This document shows positions 33,393 through 41,360 of a stretch of 64,000 bases of DNA, one piece after another. The notes beneath the pieces were generated by a model. It saw nothing but the letters and a program-made list of their open reading frames with translations. It did not search any database and was not told the origin of the DNA. Position numbers and translations under genes: made by a program. The first letter of the stretch is position 1; every line of letters starts with the position of its first letter. Source of the DNA: Cloacibacterium sp046296655 (GTDB lineage: Bacteria > Bacteroidota > Bacteroidia > Flavobacteriales > Weeksellaceae); assembly GCA_046296655.1 (NCBI GenBank), contig JBKBLE010000005.1, forward strand, positions 28,841 through 92,840. Direction: 5' to 3'.

Positions 33393-33583
33393 ATGAACAT
33401 CAACGTATTAGAATACATTTCTGAACAATTGCCCAAAAGCGAAAAAATGCCATCCCTACTCCTGATCATTATTTACCGCTAATTTATACGCTTGGTTTGA
33501 AAGAAAAAAGCGACAACATATCACTTTTTAACGACGAACTCATCGGTGGAAGTCTAAGTATGACGAGTGTTTTTGTAGGTTGA
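33393..33583 (+). pseudogene. Internally deleted 4,5-DOPA dioxygenase extradiol (YgiD/DODA family)
   Basis: An intact N-terminus, MNINVLEYISEQLPKSEKMP, matches the start of YgiD-like dioxygenases. It is joined directly, one frame off, to the family C-terminus AIPTPDHYLPLIYTLGL and ends SLSMTSVFVG. Roughly 190-200 residues, including all metal ligands except a C-terminal His, are missing. The junction lies at AAAAATGCC near 33450. This is a real deletion, not a single-base error. The product would be non-functional. A terminator follows. Confidence 0.85.
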
Positions 33584-33605
33584 GATTGAGTTAAAGACTG
33601 GAGAG

Positions 33606-33639
33606 AACTTTGTCAAAGTTTAGAATCTTTGACAAAGTT
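33606..33639 (+). terminator. Strong terminator
   Basis: AACTTTGTCAAAG and CTTTGACAAAGTT make a perfect 13-base stem with an eight-base loop and TTTTTATT tail. Confidence 0.92.
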
Positions 33640-33641
33640 TT

Positions 33642-34019
33642 TTATTCTCCATGAGTAACCTTAACTATTCGCCCAGTTTTTGAATTGATAATAATTTCAA
33701 AAACACCACCAATATGTGGTTTTGGATGACTTCCATAAATTACCCAATAATTTTGAACTTTTCCAATTTTATAAGGTCTTTGTTTCAAAATATTTTCTTT
33801 ACCATAACTTGAAAATAAAATGGGTTCTGCTACAGAAATTGCAGAAACCTCATCATTAATTTCTTTTTCTTTATCAATTTCAAACAGTTTACAATCATTG
33901 ATTTCTTTCAAAATTTCTTTGTCTGAAAGTTTAATTTTTTCAAATGACGGATTTAATGCTTTTTCCTTATTGCAGGAAAAAGCTAATATAAAAAGAAATA
34001 AAACCCAAACGTTTTTCAT
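33642..34019 (-). CDS. Lipoprotein with NTF2-like fold, YbbC/YhhH immunity-type
   Basis: A 125-residue protein with a lipoprotein signal (FILAFSCNKE, Cys 16). The core AISVAEPILFSSYGKENILK, QRPYKIGKVQNYWVIYG and GGVFEIIINSKTGRIVKV matches the YbbC/YhhH NTF2-fold family, which includes Rhs/polymorphic-toxin immunity proteins. No toxin gene is adjacent, so it is an orphan. Its start codon is one base before the hutH stop (tightly packed, same strand), so it may be read from the hut transcript. Confidence 0.75.
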   Translation of the reverse strand: MKNVWVLFLFILAFSCNKEKALNPSFEKIKLSDKEILKEINDCKLFEIDKEKEINDEVSAISVAEPILFSSYGKENILKQRPYKIGKVQNYWVIYGSHPKPHIGGVFEIIINSKTGRIVKVTHGE

Positions 34020-34020
34020 T

Positions 34021-35514
34021 TTAAACCTCCACTTTAAATGCTCTATTTTTCACCATTTCTGCAATGGTAAGAATATCTTCGCCAATTAATCTGTCGTTTT
34101 CTAGTTTTTTCACTTTAGCTCGAATGATTTCGTAATTTTCTTCTATGATTTTAGAAGATTTCAGCGGTCTACGGAACTCTAAACCTTGCGCTGCAAACAT
34201 CAATTCTATCGCTAAAATATTTTCTAAATTTCCTAAGACTTGATTGAATTTTCTCCCCGAAATACTTCCCATAGAAACATGGTCTTCTTGACCTAAACTC
34301 GTAGGAACAGAATCTGCCGAAGCTGGGAAACAAAGCGTTTTATTTTCGGTAACCAACGCAGCAGTAGTATATTGCGGAATCATAAATCCAGAATTCAATC
34401 CAGAACTTTCGATGAGCAGTTTTGGTAAACCATATTTCCCTTCGAGTAAAAGATAACTTCTTCTATCCGAAATATTCCCTAATTCTGCAGCGGCTAAAGT
34501 TGCATAATCAATGGGTAAAGCCATTAATTGACCATGGAAATTCCCTCCAGAAATGGCTTCTTCATCAGAAATTACAATCGGGTTATCCGTTACAGAATTC
34601 AGTTCTGTTTCTGCCATTTGTTTTAAATGTTCATAAGCGTTTCTACTAGCACCGTGAACTTGCGGAACGCAACGCATAGAATACGGGTCTTGAACTCTTC
34701 CGCAATTTTCGTGATATTCTAAATTTTCAGAATTTTTAAGCAGTTTGGTCATTCTTTTAGCAACGAGTTGACTTCCTTTGAACGGACGAATTTCGTGCAA
34801 TTCTTTCTTGAAAGGACTTGCAGAACCTTGATAAGCTTCTATAGAAAAAGCTGCAGCTACATCTGCTAAATCTAATAAATATTTGAATTTATCCAAGCCT
34901 AAAATCGCATGTGCTAGAATAAATTGAGTTCCATTAATCAGCGCTAAACCTTCTTTAGCTTGTAATTTCAAAGGTTGTAATTGATGTTTTTCTAAAACTT
35001 GGGCAGTTTCTACTGTATTTTCGCCTTCCCAAACTTTTCCTAAACCTAAAAGTGGTAGAACCAAATGAGAAAGCGGCGCTAAATCTCCACTTGCGCCAAC
35101 TGAACCTTGCTCTGGAACTACAGGAATAATGTCTTTTTCTAGCATGAGCATCAATCGTTCTACAACGTCTAAAGAAATCCCAGAAAATCCTTTTGACAAA
35201 GCGTGAATTTTACACACCATCATAATTTTTGAAAGTTCTTTAGCAATTGGTTTTCCTACTCCTACAGAATGCGAGATGATAAGATTCTCTTGTAACTGTG
35301 CGGTTTCTTCTTCGGAAATTTTCACGTCACAGAGCGGTCCAAAACCGGTATTAATTCCATAAACGGTTTTATCTGATTTTACAATCTTTTGTACATTTTG
35401 GTAAGAATTCTGGATTTGGGTTTTTGATTTTTTATCCAAATTTGCTTTTTGCTTACCATTGATAATATTGATGACATCTTGGTAAGTAAAGTGGTCTACT
35501 CCGTAAATTAACAT
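34021..35514 (-). CDS. hutH: Histidine ammonia-lyase
   Basis: Deaminates L-histidine to urocanate, the first step of histidine use. The autocatalytic MIO triad is in GSVGASGDLAPLSHL near residue 140. The active-site loop GINTGFGPL (near 50) and the SVTDNPIV segment are present. The 497-residue length is normal. Two later pathway genes, hutG and hutI, are 15 kb away in this window; hutU is not seen. Confidence 0.95.
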   Translation of the reverse strand: MLIYGVDHFTYQDVINIINGKQKANLDKKSKTQIQNSYQNVQKIVKSDKTVYGINTGFGPLCDVKISEEETAQLQENLIISHSVGVGKPIAKELSKIMMVCKIHALSKGFSGISLDVVERLMLMLEKDIIPVVPEQGSVGASGDLAPLSHLVLPLLGLGKVWEGENTVETAQVLEKHQLQPLKLQAKEGLALINGTQFILAHAILGLDKFKYLLDLADVAAAFSIEAYQGSASPFKKELHEIRPFKGSQLVAKRMTKLLKNSENLEYHENCGRVQDPYSMRCVPQVHGASRNAYEHLKQMAETELNSVTDNPIVISDEEAISGGNFHGQLMALPIDYATLAAAELGNISDRRSYLLLEGKYGLPKLLIESSGLNSGFMIPQYTTAALVTENKTLCFPASADSVPTSLGQEDHVSMGSISGRKFNQVLGNLENILAIELMFAAQGLEFRRPLKSSKIIEENYEIIRAKVKKLENDRLIGEDILTIAEMVKNRAFKVEV

Positions 35515-35560
35515 TTTAAAATATTTTGTCTAAAATTACACAAATCCTTGCAAATAAAAA

Positions 35561-35582
35561 AGCGAGAAAAAATTTTCTCGCT
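35561..35582 (-). terminator. Terminator after the Spy-like gene
   Basis: AGCGAGAAAA and TTTTCTCGCT pair perfectly. On the minus strand TTTTTTATTT follows. Confidence 0.88.
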
Positions 35583-35626
35583 GTGTGAATTAAAAATTAA
35601 AATAAAAAGTTTATGAAGTTTGTGTT

Positions 35627-36091
35627 TTACTGAGGTGAATTTTGTGGCTTCATTCCGCCTTGTTTTCCTCCTTTTCTCATGGCTTTATTTTTCCATGCGT
35701 CTCTTTGTTTCTGCATGTTTTCTAATCTTAGTTTTTGCCATTTATCATATTGTTCAGGCGAAAGGATTTTTTTCATTTCTGCATCATGAGCATCTCTTTT
35801 CGCTTGCATTTCTTGTTGTCTTTGCTTTCTCATTTCTTCCATTTTTGCTCTATTCGCTTCTCTTTCTGCATTATTTTTTTCTTGCAAAGCTTTTATTTGT
35901 TCCACTTGTTTTTTAGAAAGATTAAGTTCTGTAGTCATCTTGTCTAAATGTGCTTGTTGTCTTTCTTTCGCTTTCTGAACCATTTCCGCTTTTTTAGCTT
36001 CTCTTTGTTCTGGCGTAAGTTTTTGTCTCTCTTGTCCGAACATAAATACTGCACCAAAAATAGCTGCACTTAAAATTATTTTCTTTGTCAT
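35627..36091 (-). CDS. Spy/CpxP-like periplasmic protein
   Basis: A 154-residue exported protein with a signal peptide (IFGAVFMFGQ). The mature protein is almost entirely charged helix, with two LTxxQ-like motifs (KLTPEQREAKKAEMV near 23 and ILSPEQYDKWQKLRLENM near 110). This is the general design of Spy/CpxP stress chaperones and of Bacteroidota DUF4890 proteins. It ends in a GGKQGGMKP tail. Exact activity is unknown. It has its own terminator. Confidence 0.75.
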   Translation of the reverse strand: MTKKIILSAAIFGAVFMFGQERQKLTPEQREAKKAEMVQKAKERQQAHLDKMTTELNLSKKQVEQIKALQEKNNAEREANRAKMEEMRKQRQQEMQAKRDAHDAEMKKILSPEQYDKWQKLRLENMQKQRDAWKNKAMRKGGKQGGMKPQNSPQ

Positions 36092-36181
36092 TTTTTTGTA
36101 ATTTTTTGGTTAATTATCTTTTTGATGACAGAATCTTACAAAAGTTAAAAGCCAAAAAGCTAAAATTTTGTTAAAAAAAAC

Positions 36182-37162
36182 TTAGCTGTATTTTTCGATG
36201 AGGTTTTTAATAACTTCTTCTGTTTCATCAGGAAAATTGACTTGAATGGGTTCTGCATTTTTGAGCCAATGATTTAATTTTTCGTCAAATTCTTTCTCAC
36301 TCCAAATCACAGTTGCTCCCATTTTTTCGGCAGCCAAAGCATTGCATTGCTGTTCATACTGATGAAACATAGGCACACACAGAAGTTTTTTGCCCAAGAA
36401 TAAAGCTTCAGCGGGACCTTCGAAACCGCCACCAGTTAATAATCCTTCGGATTTTGCTAAAGATTGATTAAATTTTTCATTATTCACCTTATAGACTTCT
36501 ACATTTTCTTGAGAATAATCTTCGCGAGTATGTTTAGAAAAAACTTGAAATTTTTGGTCTGGATGTTTTGATAATTTTTTCAAAATAAATTCATCTGAAT
36601 ACGCAGGAAGATAAACCGTGTAATGTCCTAAATTCTCTGGTTTTAAATTCCTTATTTCCGAACGAATGACTGGAGTTCTGATAAAATCATCATATCGCTC
36701 GAAGTGAAATCCCACTTTATCAGTAGCTGGCGCGTAATTTTTGAGAATGATTGCACCCAGATGAATTCCAGAAATAATAGGCGTTTTAGGAGACAAAAAT
36801 GCTGATTGATGACTCAGCGCTACCGATTTTTTCCTTCTCAGTTTACAAGCCCAAGCGGTAACAGGTTCAAAATCATTAATCACCAAATCATAATCTTTTA
36901 CAGGGAGATTTTTAATATCTTTTATCAGTTGTGAAAAATCTGCTTTTCGGAAACTGCTTTTGTAGTCTATCCCTCCCTTGGTTCCGAAATCAAATCCGAA
37001 ACCTTTGAACTGATATTTTATTTCTTCATCTAGATTTACATCGGCTTGAGTTCCGCTGATGAGAATATCTAGTTCGCCATATTTTTTGAGGATGGGAATA
37101 ATTTCTCTAGCTCTGGAAACATGTCCGTTTCCTGTTCCTTGAATCGCATATAAAATTTTCAT
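36182..37162 (-). CDS. Glycosyltransferase, MJ1255/VC2487 type (GT-B fold)
   Basis: A 326-residue cytosolic GT-B protein. The N-terminal KILYAIQGTGNGHVSRAREI is the hallmark of the MJ1255 family. The C-terminal nucleotide-sugar site is GLLTGGGFEGPAEALFLGKK. The acceptor is unknown; relatives are MurG/UDP-glycosyltransferase-like. It stands alone on the minus strand. Confidence 0.88.
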   Translation of the reverse strand: MKILYAIQGTGNGHVSRAREIIPILKKYGELDILISGTQADVNLDEEIKYQFKGFGFDFGTKGGIDYKSSFRKADFSQLIKDIKNLPVKDYDLVINDFEPVTAWACKLRRKKSVALSHQSAFLSPKTPIISGIHLGAIILKNYAPATDKVGFHFERYDDFIRTPVIRSEIRNLKPENLGHYTVYLPAYSDEFILKKLSKHPDQKFQVFSKHTREDYSQENVEVYKVNNEKFNQSLAKSEGLLTGGGFEGPAEALFLGKKLLCVPMFHQYEQQCNALAAEKMGATVIWSEKEFDEKLNHWLKNAEPIQVNFPDETEEVIKNLIEKYS

Positions 37163-37355
37163 AACTACGAAGTTAGAACAAAAATTTTCTCAAAATTCAA
37201 GTTTAAATAAATTTAATGTTAAATAAAAAAAGCGAAACCAAAGTTGCGCTTTTGTGTGAATGTAAAAATTAATTTGATATGAAGAATTACTTCTCTTATT
37301 TAACATAATCAAATCTCGTGCCTAAAAATTGGTTTATGTTTTTTATCATAAAAAA

Positions 37356-37378
37356 GAGGAACAATAGAATCGTTCCTC
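37356..37378 (-). terminator. Terminator after the Tyr/Asn-rich secreted protein gene
   Basis: GAGGAAC and GTTCCTC pair around a nine-base loop with a T-run on the minus strand. Confidence 0.75.
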
Positions 37379-37420
37379 AATTAAAAAATCAAAATATTGG
37401 TATGTAAAAGTATGATGTTT

Positions 37421-38353
37421 CTATCTAAATCCGCCACCTCTGTTTCCGTTACTGTTGCCATTTCCTCTACCATTATTACCAGAAGAACGATTTTCTGAAG
37501 CTTTGTTTTCTTGTCCTTGACCTCTAAAACCACCGCTTCTTACTGCGTCATTTCCACTGTTTTGGTTTTCACTTCTTTGAGGAGAAACACTTCTGAAGCC
37601 TTCATTTCTATATGGTTGTTGACTTTGGTTCCCGTAGTTTCTGTCATTATCATTTCTAGAATCTGAGCTTCTAAATCCGCCATTATCTCTTGGTCTTTCA
37701 TCAGATGAACCTGATCTAAAACCTGAATTTTCTCTAGATTTCTCGAAGTTTCTATTGTCATTATACGCTCTATCATTATTTCTGAAACCTCCTGTTCTGT
37801 AAGCATCATTTTTAAATGTTCTTACATCTACATTTCTATATCTAGGAGTCACATAAACCGTTGGTCTATAATGCTTTACTCTATAATTTTGATAGTAAAC
37901 AATCGGATTACAGTTTCTATAATATCTTTGATAATATACTACGTAAATTCTAGTACCTAAAATTCTTTCTAATGCAATAAATCTGTCGTAGTACCATCTG
38001 TTAGGATTATATCTGTAATATCTCTTCCAATGTCCATAATTAGAGAAACGTGAGTTCAAAATTCTTATCTCTCTGATTTGATAAGGAGAAAGTCTGAATT
38101 CTACAAAAAATCTGTCCCAATTGATGCTGATAATTGCATTCCTGTAATCATTATAATATCCTCTATATAAATCATTGGTATAATAATCATTAGGATATTC
38201 ATAATAATATTCGTCTGGATAATTGTAATCATCATAATAATATTCATAGCCATAATTGTTGCCATAATCATCATTAGGATAATATTGTGCGTATGAAATT
38301 CCTGTAACTGATAACGCAGAAACGAGGAATAATTTTGTGAATAAAGATTTCAT
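37421..38353 (-). CDS. Secreted low-complexity protein rich in Tyr, Asn, Arg and Gly
   Basis: 310 residues with a signal peptide (SALSVTGISYAQ). Residues about 23-70 are dominated by Tyr, Asp and Asn (YYPNDDYGNNYGYEYYYDDY). Residues 75-180 look folded and aromatic (INWDRFFVEFRLSPYQIREI). From about 185 on, Gly, Arg, Asn and Ser repeats such as GGFRNN and GFRSG predominate, ending GNRGGGFR. The folded part may relate to uncharacterised Bacteroidota envelope proteins. The RGG-like tail is unusual for an exported protein. It is monocistronic. Confidence 0.75.
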   Translation of the reverse strand: MKSLFTKLFLVSALSVTGISYAQYYPNDDYGNNYGYEYYYDDYNYPDEYYYEYPNDYYTNDLYRGYYNDYRNAIISINWDRFFVEFRLSPYQIREIRILNSRFSNYGHWKRYYRYNPNRWYYDRFIALERILGTRIYVVYYQRYYRNCNPIVYYQNYRVKHYRPTVYVTPRYRNVDVRTFKNDAYRTGGFRNNDRAYNDNRNFEKSRENSGFRSGSSDERPRDNGGFRSSDSRNDNDRNYGNQSQQPYRNEGFRSVSPQRSENQNSGNDAVRSGGFRGQGQENKASENRSSGNNGRGNGNSNGNRGGGFR

Positions 38354-38499
38354 CTTCCTAGTTATTAAAGGTTCTATTAAGCATTATTAAAAATACGTGC
38401 CAAACTTTCTATTTTTTAATAACGATTAGGGTGTATCTTTATAAAATGTAGAATTTAAGCCATATTTAACAACTAAGAATTTGATGTAGAAAAATAAAA

Positions 38500-38531
38500 A
38501 AAGTTAAAATCTAAACTCGATTTTAACTTTT
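38500..38531 (-). terminator. Terminator after malQ
   Basis: AAAGTTAAAATC and GATTTTAACTTT form a 12-base stem, with T-runs on both sides. It lies about 30 bases after the malQ stop. Confidence 0.85.
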
Positions 38532-38562
38532 TTATTGTGTAACTAAGGAATTTTAATCTCAA

Positions 38563-41214
38563 TTATTGTCTGTTTGATTCACTTACAAACTGTGCAATTT
38601 TATTATTAAAATGTTCTTTTTGTAATAAATCTTCTAATGCAATATGCATTCTGTATCTCCAATAATGAGGGAAAACCGCTGGATTATTGATTCTCTCGTC
38701 ATCCGCATAAATATTTACAATTTCATAATCTGTAGCAAAATACTCTTGAATTGGGAAAATCGCCAACATCGCTTGAGAATGCAAATGCTGTTTCATAATA
38801 ATCTCTGCCAATTCTGGAAGAAGTTCCGAAGGTGCAGTTCCGTATTGATTAAGCTGATTATTATAGTAATTCTGCGTAAGTTCTCTGTTTTCTTTCCACC
38901 ATTGTCTTAGTGTAGAACTGTCGTGAGAAGAAGCTGTAACTACGTTCATATAATCTGCATTTTGAGGATTGTAATACGGAACATCTTCTTTTGGCGAACG
39001 CTGAACTTTTAATGCTATAATTCCTAAAGCATCCATCACACCTGGGACACAATCTGGAACCAAACCTAAATCTTCGCCGCAAATTAACATATCTGTTGCA
39101 GAAAGCAACATAGGTAATTTTTCCATGGCTTTTTCACGCCAAAGTCCATCTTGTCTTCTGAAGAAATAATCGATATACAATTCATGCAATGCATACTTTT
39201 CCCAATCAGAAAGATGATGATAGGAAGATGTTTTTTGAATATTAAATCTTGGGTGATAAACAATGTCTTCGCCGTTATTTTCGGTTAAGAATAACACATT
39301 CGCGGCAAGTGAAATCAGTTTTTCTTCCATCCAATCTCTAGGATGCGTTTTAAAATAATCTACTAATTTTCTTTGCGAATCATATTCTGGTTTGAAATGA
39401 TACACTCCATTTTCTTGATACAAGAAATGTTCTGCAATAACCTCTTTTTCGTAACCGAAATTATCCCAAAGAATTTGGTCATTAATAAAAGGTCTGCAAT
39501 ATCTGTCATAATTAAATGGAATATGTCTTGCCGAAAACTCTTGCAAAGTCACAGGAACTGCCGGATAGAAATACCCTAAAATTCCTTGTGTAGCAGACAT
39601 TGGTATTCTCCAAATTCTGAAAAACCCTAGAATATGGTCTATTCTCATCGCATCAAAATAGCGCGCAATTACGTTAAAACGTTTTTTCCACCAATCGTAA
39701 TTGTTTTCTTTCATCACTTCCCAATTATAAGTTGGGAATTCCCAGTTTTGACCTAAATCAGAGAATTCATCAGGTGGTGCTCCTGCTTGGAAATCCATTC
39801 CGAAAAGTTCTGGTTCTGTCCACGCATCGGCAGAAAATCTGTAAATACCGATTGGTAAATCTCCTTTCAGAGAAATTCCCAAACCGTGAGTATAATCTAC
39901 AGCGTCTTTTAACTGTAAATGCAACTGATATTGCACCCAAGAATGAAGCATTACGCTTTCAAATTCGGCATGTTTTTCATCAAAAAATTGAGAAATTTTT
40001 CCTGCAACGTATTTTTTATGCGTTTTCCAATTATTGAAATTAGGAGTGTTATTTTTGTCTCTTAAAACACAAAAAGCAGCATAAGGTTTCAGCCAATCTG
40101 CATTTTCTTTCAAGAATTTTAAGAAATCTTTGTCTTTAAGAATTTCAGATTTATTTTCTTCAAAAACAGCTTTGATGAATTTCCATTTTCCTGAAATCAT
40201 TTGTTCATAATCCACAAATTTTTCAGCATTTAGTTCATCTTTCTTGTGCTTATATTCTACTTTTAAATTTTCTGGAATTGAATACTGCAAATTTTCTAAA
40301 CTCAAATACTGTGGATGCAATGCATACACCGAAATCGCAGCATAAGGATAAGAGTCCGTCCAACTGTAATTAGCGGTAGTATCATTAATAGGTAAAATCT
40401 GAATGATAGAAAGATTGGTTTTATGTGCCCAATCTGCTAATTTTTTAATATCGGCAAACTCACCAACTCCAAAACCGTTTTCGCTTCTTAAACTGAAAAC
40501 AGGAATGGCAACTCCAGCTGCTTTGTATAATTGTTCGGCATTAAATCTGAAATAATGATCTGCATGAATTTGCAAAACTTCCGCATCTTGATTAGGGAAA
40601 GCCAATCTGTTTTCGCCGTATTCTAGTGCAATAACTTCGCCTTTTTTCTCGTCGAAAATCCCGTATTTATACTGTACAAATTCTTTTTGTTTTTTTAAAT
40701 CTACCGCCAATTCCCAAACGCCAACAGAAGTTTGAGCCATTTTTGGAGCGTCTGCATAATTCCAGTTACCCAAAGCTTCATTATTTCCTAGAATCACAAC
40801 CTTCCAATCAGGTGAATACAGCGGAGCTTCTATTCTGAAATGATGCGTATGTTTCTTAAGAATGGCAACTTTCTCTGCTTTGAAATCTCCTAGTTTATTT
40901 CGAAGAATTTTATTATTGAGATAGTTTTCGGGGAAATTTTTATTGTTCCAGACATCGTAAATGTTATACTCTTGGAAATTATTCACAAAATTCAATCGAT
41001 GATGGCAAATCTCCTCATTAATGATTTGATTATTAGCATCTAGAACCAAATATTTGTATTCTATAGATTTAGAGAAAAAATCGATTTCGCCCTTCCAATT
41101 TCTATTATCAGAGAAATGAAGGTCATGTGTTTTCACATTTTTCCCTTCAGAAACTTGAATGGCTAACCTCTGCCCAAACTCAGTTCCATAATTAATAGTG
41201 AAATATAATTTCAT
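38563..41214 (-). CDS. malQ: 4-alpha-glucanotransferase with N-terminal CBM20 domains (DPE2-like)
   Basis: About 883 residues. Two starch-binding CBM20 modules (about 1-105 and 112-225) precede a GH77 catalytic domain. The three GH77 acids are visible: the nucleophile Asp in MRIDHILGF, the acid/base Glu in ICGEDLG and the third Asp in SSHDSSTL. It moves glucan chains in maltose, starch or glycogen metabolism. The CBM20 pair matches the DPE2-type group common in Bacteroidota and plants. I start at the ATG 41214; a TTG 18 bases earlier is closer to the promoter box and less likely. Confidence 0.93.
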   Translation of the reverse strand: MKLYFTINYGTEFGQRLAIQVSEGKNVKTHDLHFSDNRNWKGEIDFFSKSIEYKYLVLDANNQIINEEICHHRLNFVNNFQEYNIYDVWNNKNFPENYLNNKILRNKLGDFKAEKVAILKKHTHHFRIEAPLYSPDWKVVILGNNEALGNWNYADAPKMAQTSVGVWELAVDLKKQKEFVQYKYGIFDEKKGEVIALEYGENRLAFPNQDAEVLQIHADHYFRFNAEQLYKAAGVAIPVFSLRSENGFGVGEFADIKKLADWAHKTNLSIIQILPINDTTANYSWTDSYPYAAISVYALHPQYLSLENLQYSIPENLKVEYKHKKDELNAEKFVDYEQMISGKWKFIKAVFEENKSEILKDKDFLKFLKENADWLKPYAAFCVLRDKNNTPNFNNWKTHKKYVAGKISQFFDEKHAEFESVMLHSWVQYQLHLQLKDAVDYTHGLGISLKGDLPIGIYRFSADAWTEPELFGMDFQAGAPPDEFSDLGQNWEFPTYNWEVMKENNYDWWKKRFNVIARYFDAMRIDHILGFFRIWRIPMSATQGILGYFYPAVPVTLQEFSARHIPFNYDRYCRPFINDQILWDNFGYEKEVIAEHFLYQENGVYHFKPEYDSQRKLVDYFKTHPRDWMEEKLISLAANVLFLTENNGEDIVYHPRFNIQKTSSYHHLSDWEKYALHELYIDYFFRRQDGLWREKAMEKLPMLLSATDMLICGEDLGLVPDCVPGVMDALGIIALKVQRSPKEDVPYYNPQNADYMNVVTASSHDSSTLRQWWKENRELTQNYYNNQLNQYGTAPSELLPELAEIIMKQHLHSQAMLAIFPIQEYFATDYEIVNIYADDERINNPAVFPHYWRYRMHIALEDLLQKEHFNNKIAQFVSESNRQ

Positions 41215-41244
41215 TTTTTTTTCGTTTTTCAAATCACGAATTTA

Positions 41245-41252
41245 CAAAAATA
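41245..41252 (-). promoter_or_regulatory. -7 box TATTTTTG of malQ
   Basis: On the minus strand TATTTTTG matches TAnnTTTG and lies 30 bases before the ATG. Confidence 0.5.
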
Positions 41253-41313
41253 TATATGCTTTAGAAAAAATTAATTATATGATTTTTAATTTGTTTTCAA
41301 GGAAAAGAAAACA

Positions 41314-41342
41314 AAAAGCTTCAGAAAATCTCTGAAGCTTTT
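41314..41342 (-). terminator. Terminator after cysS
   Basis: AAAAGCTTCAGA and TCTGAAGCTTTT form a 12-base stem around a short loop, followed on the minus strand by TTTTTG. Confidence 0.88.
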
Positions 41343-41360
41343 ACTATATTTTAGTTTTTT

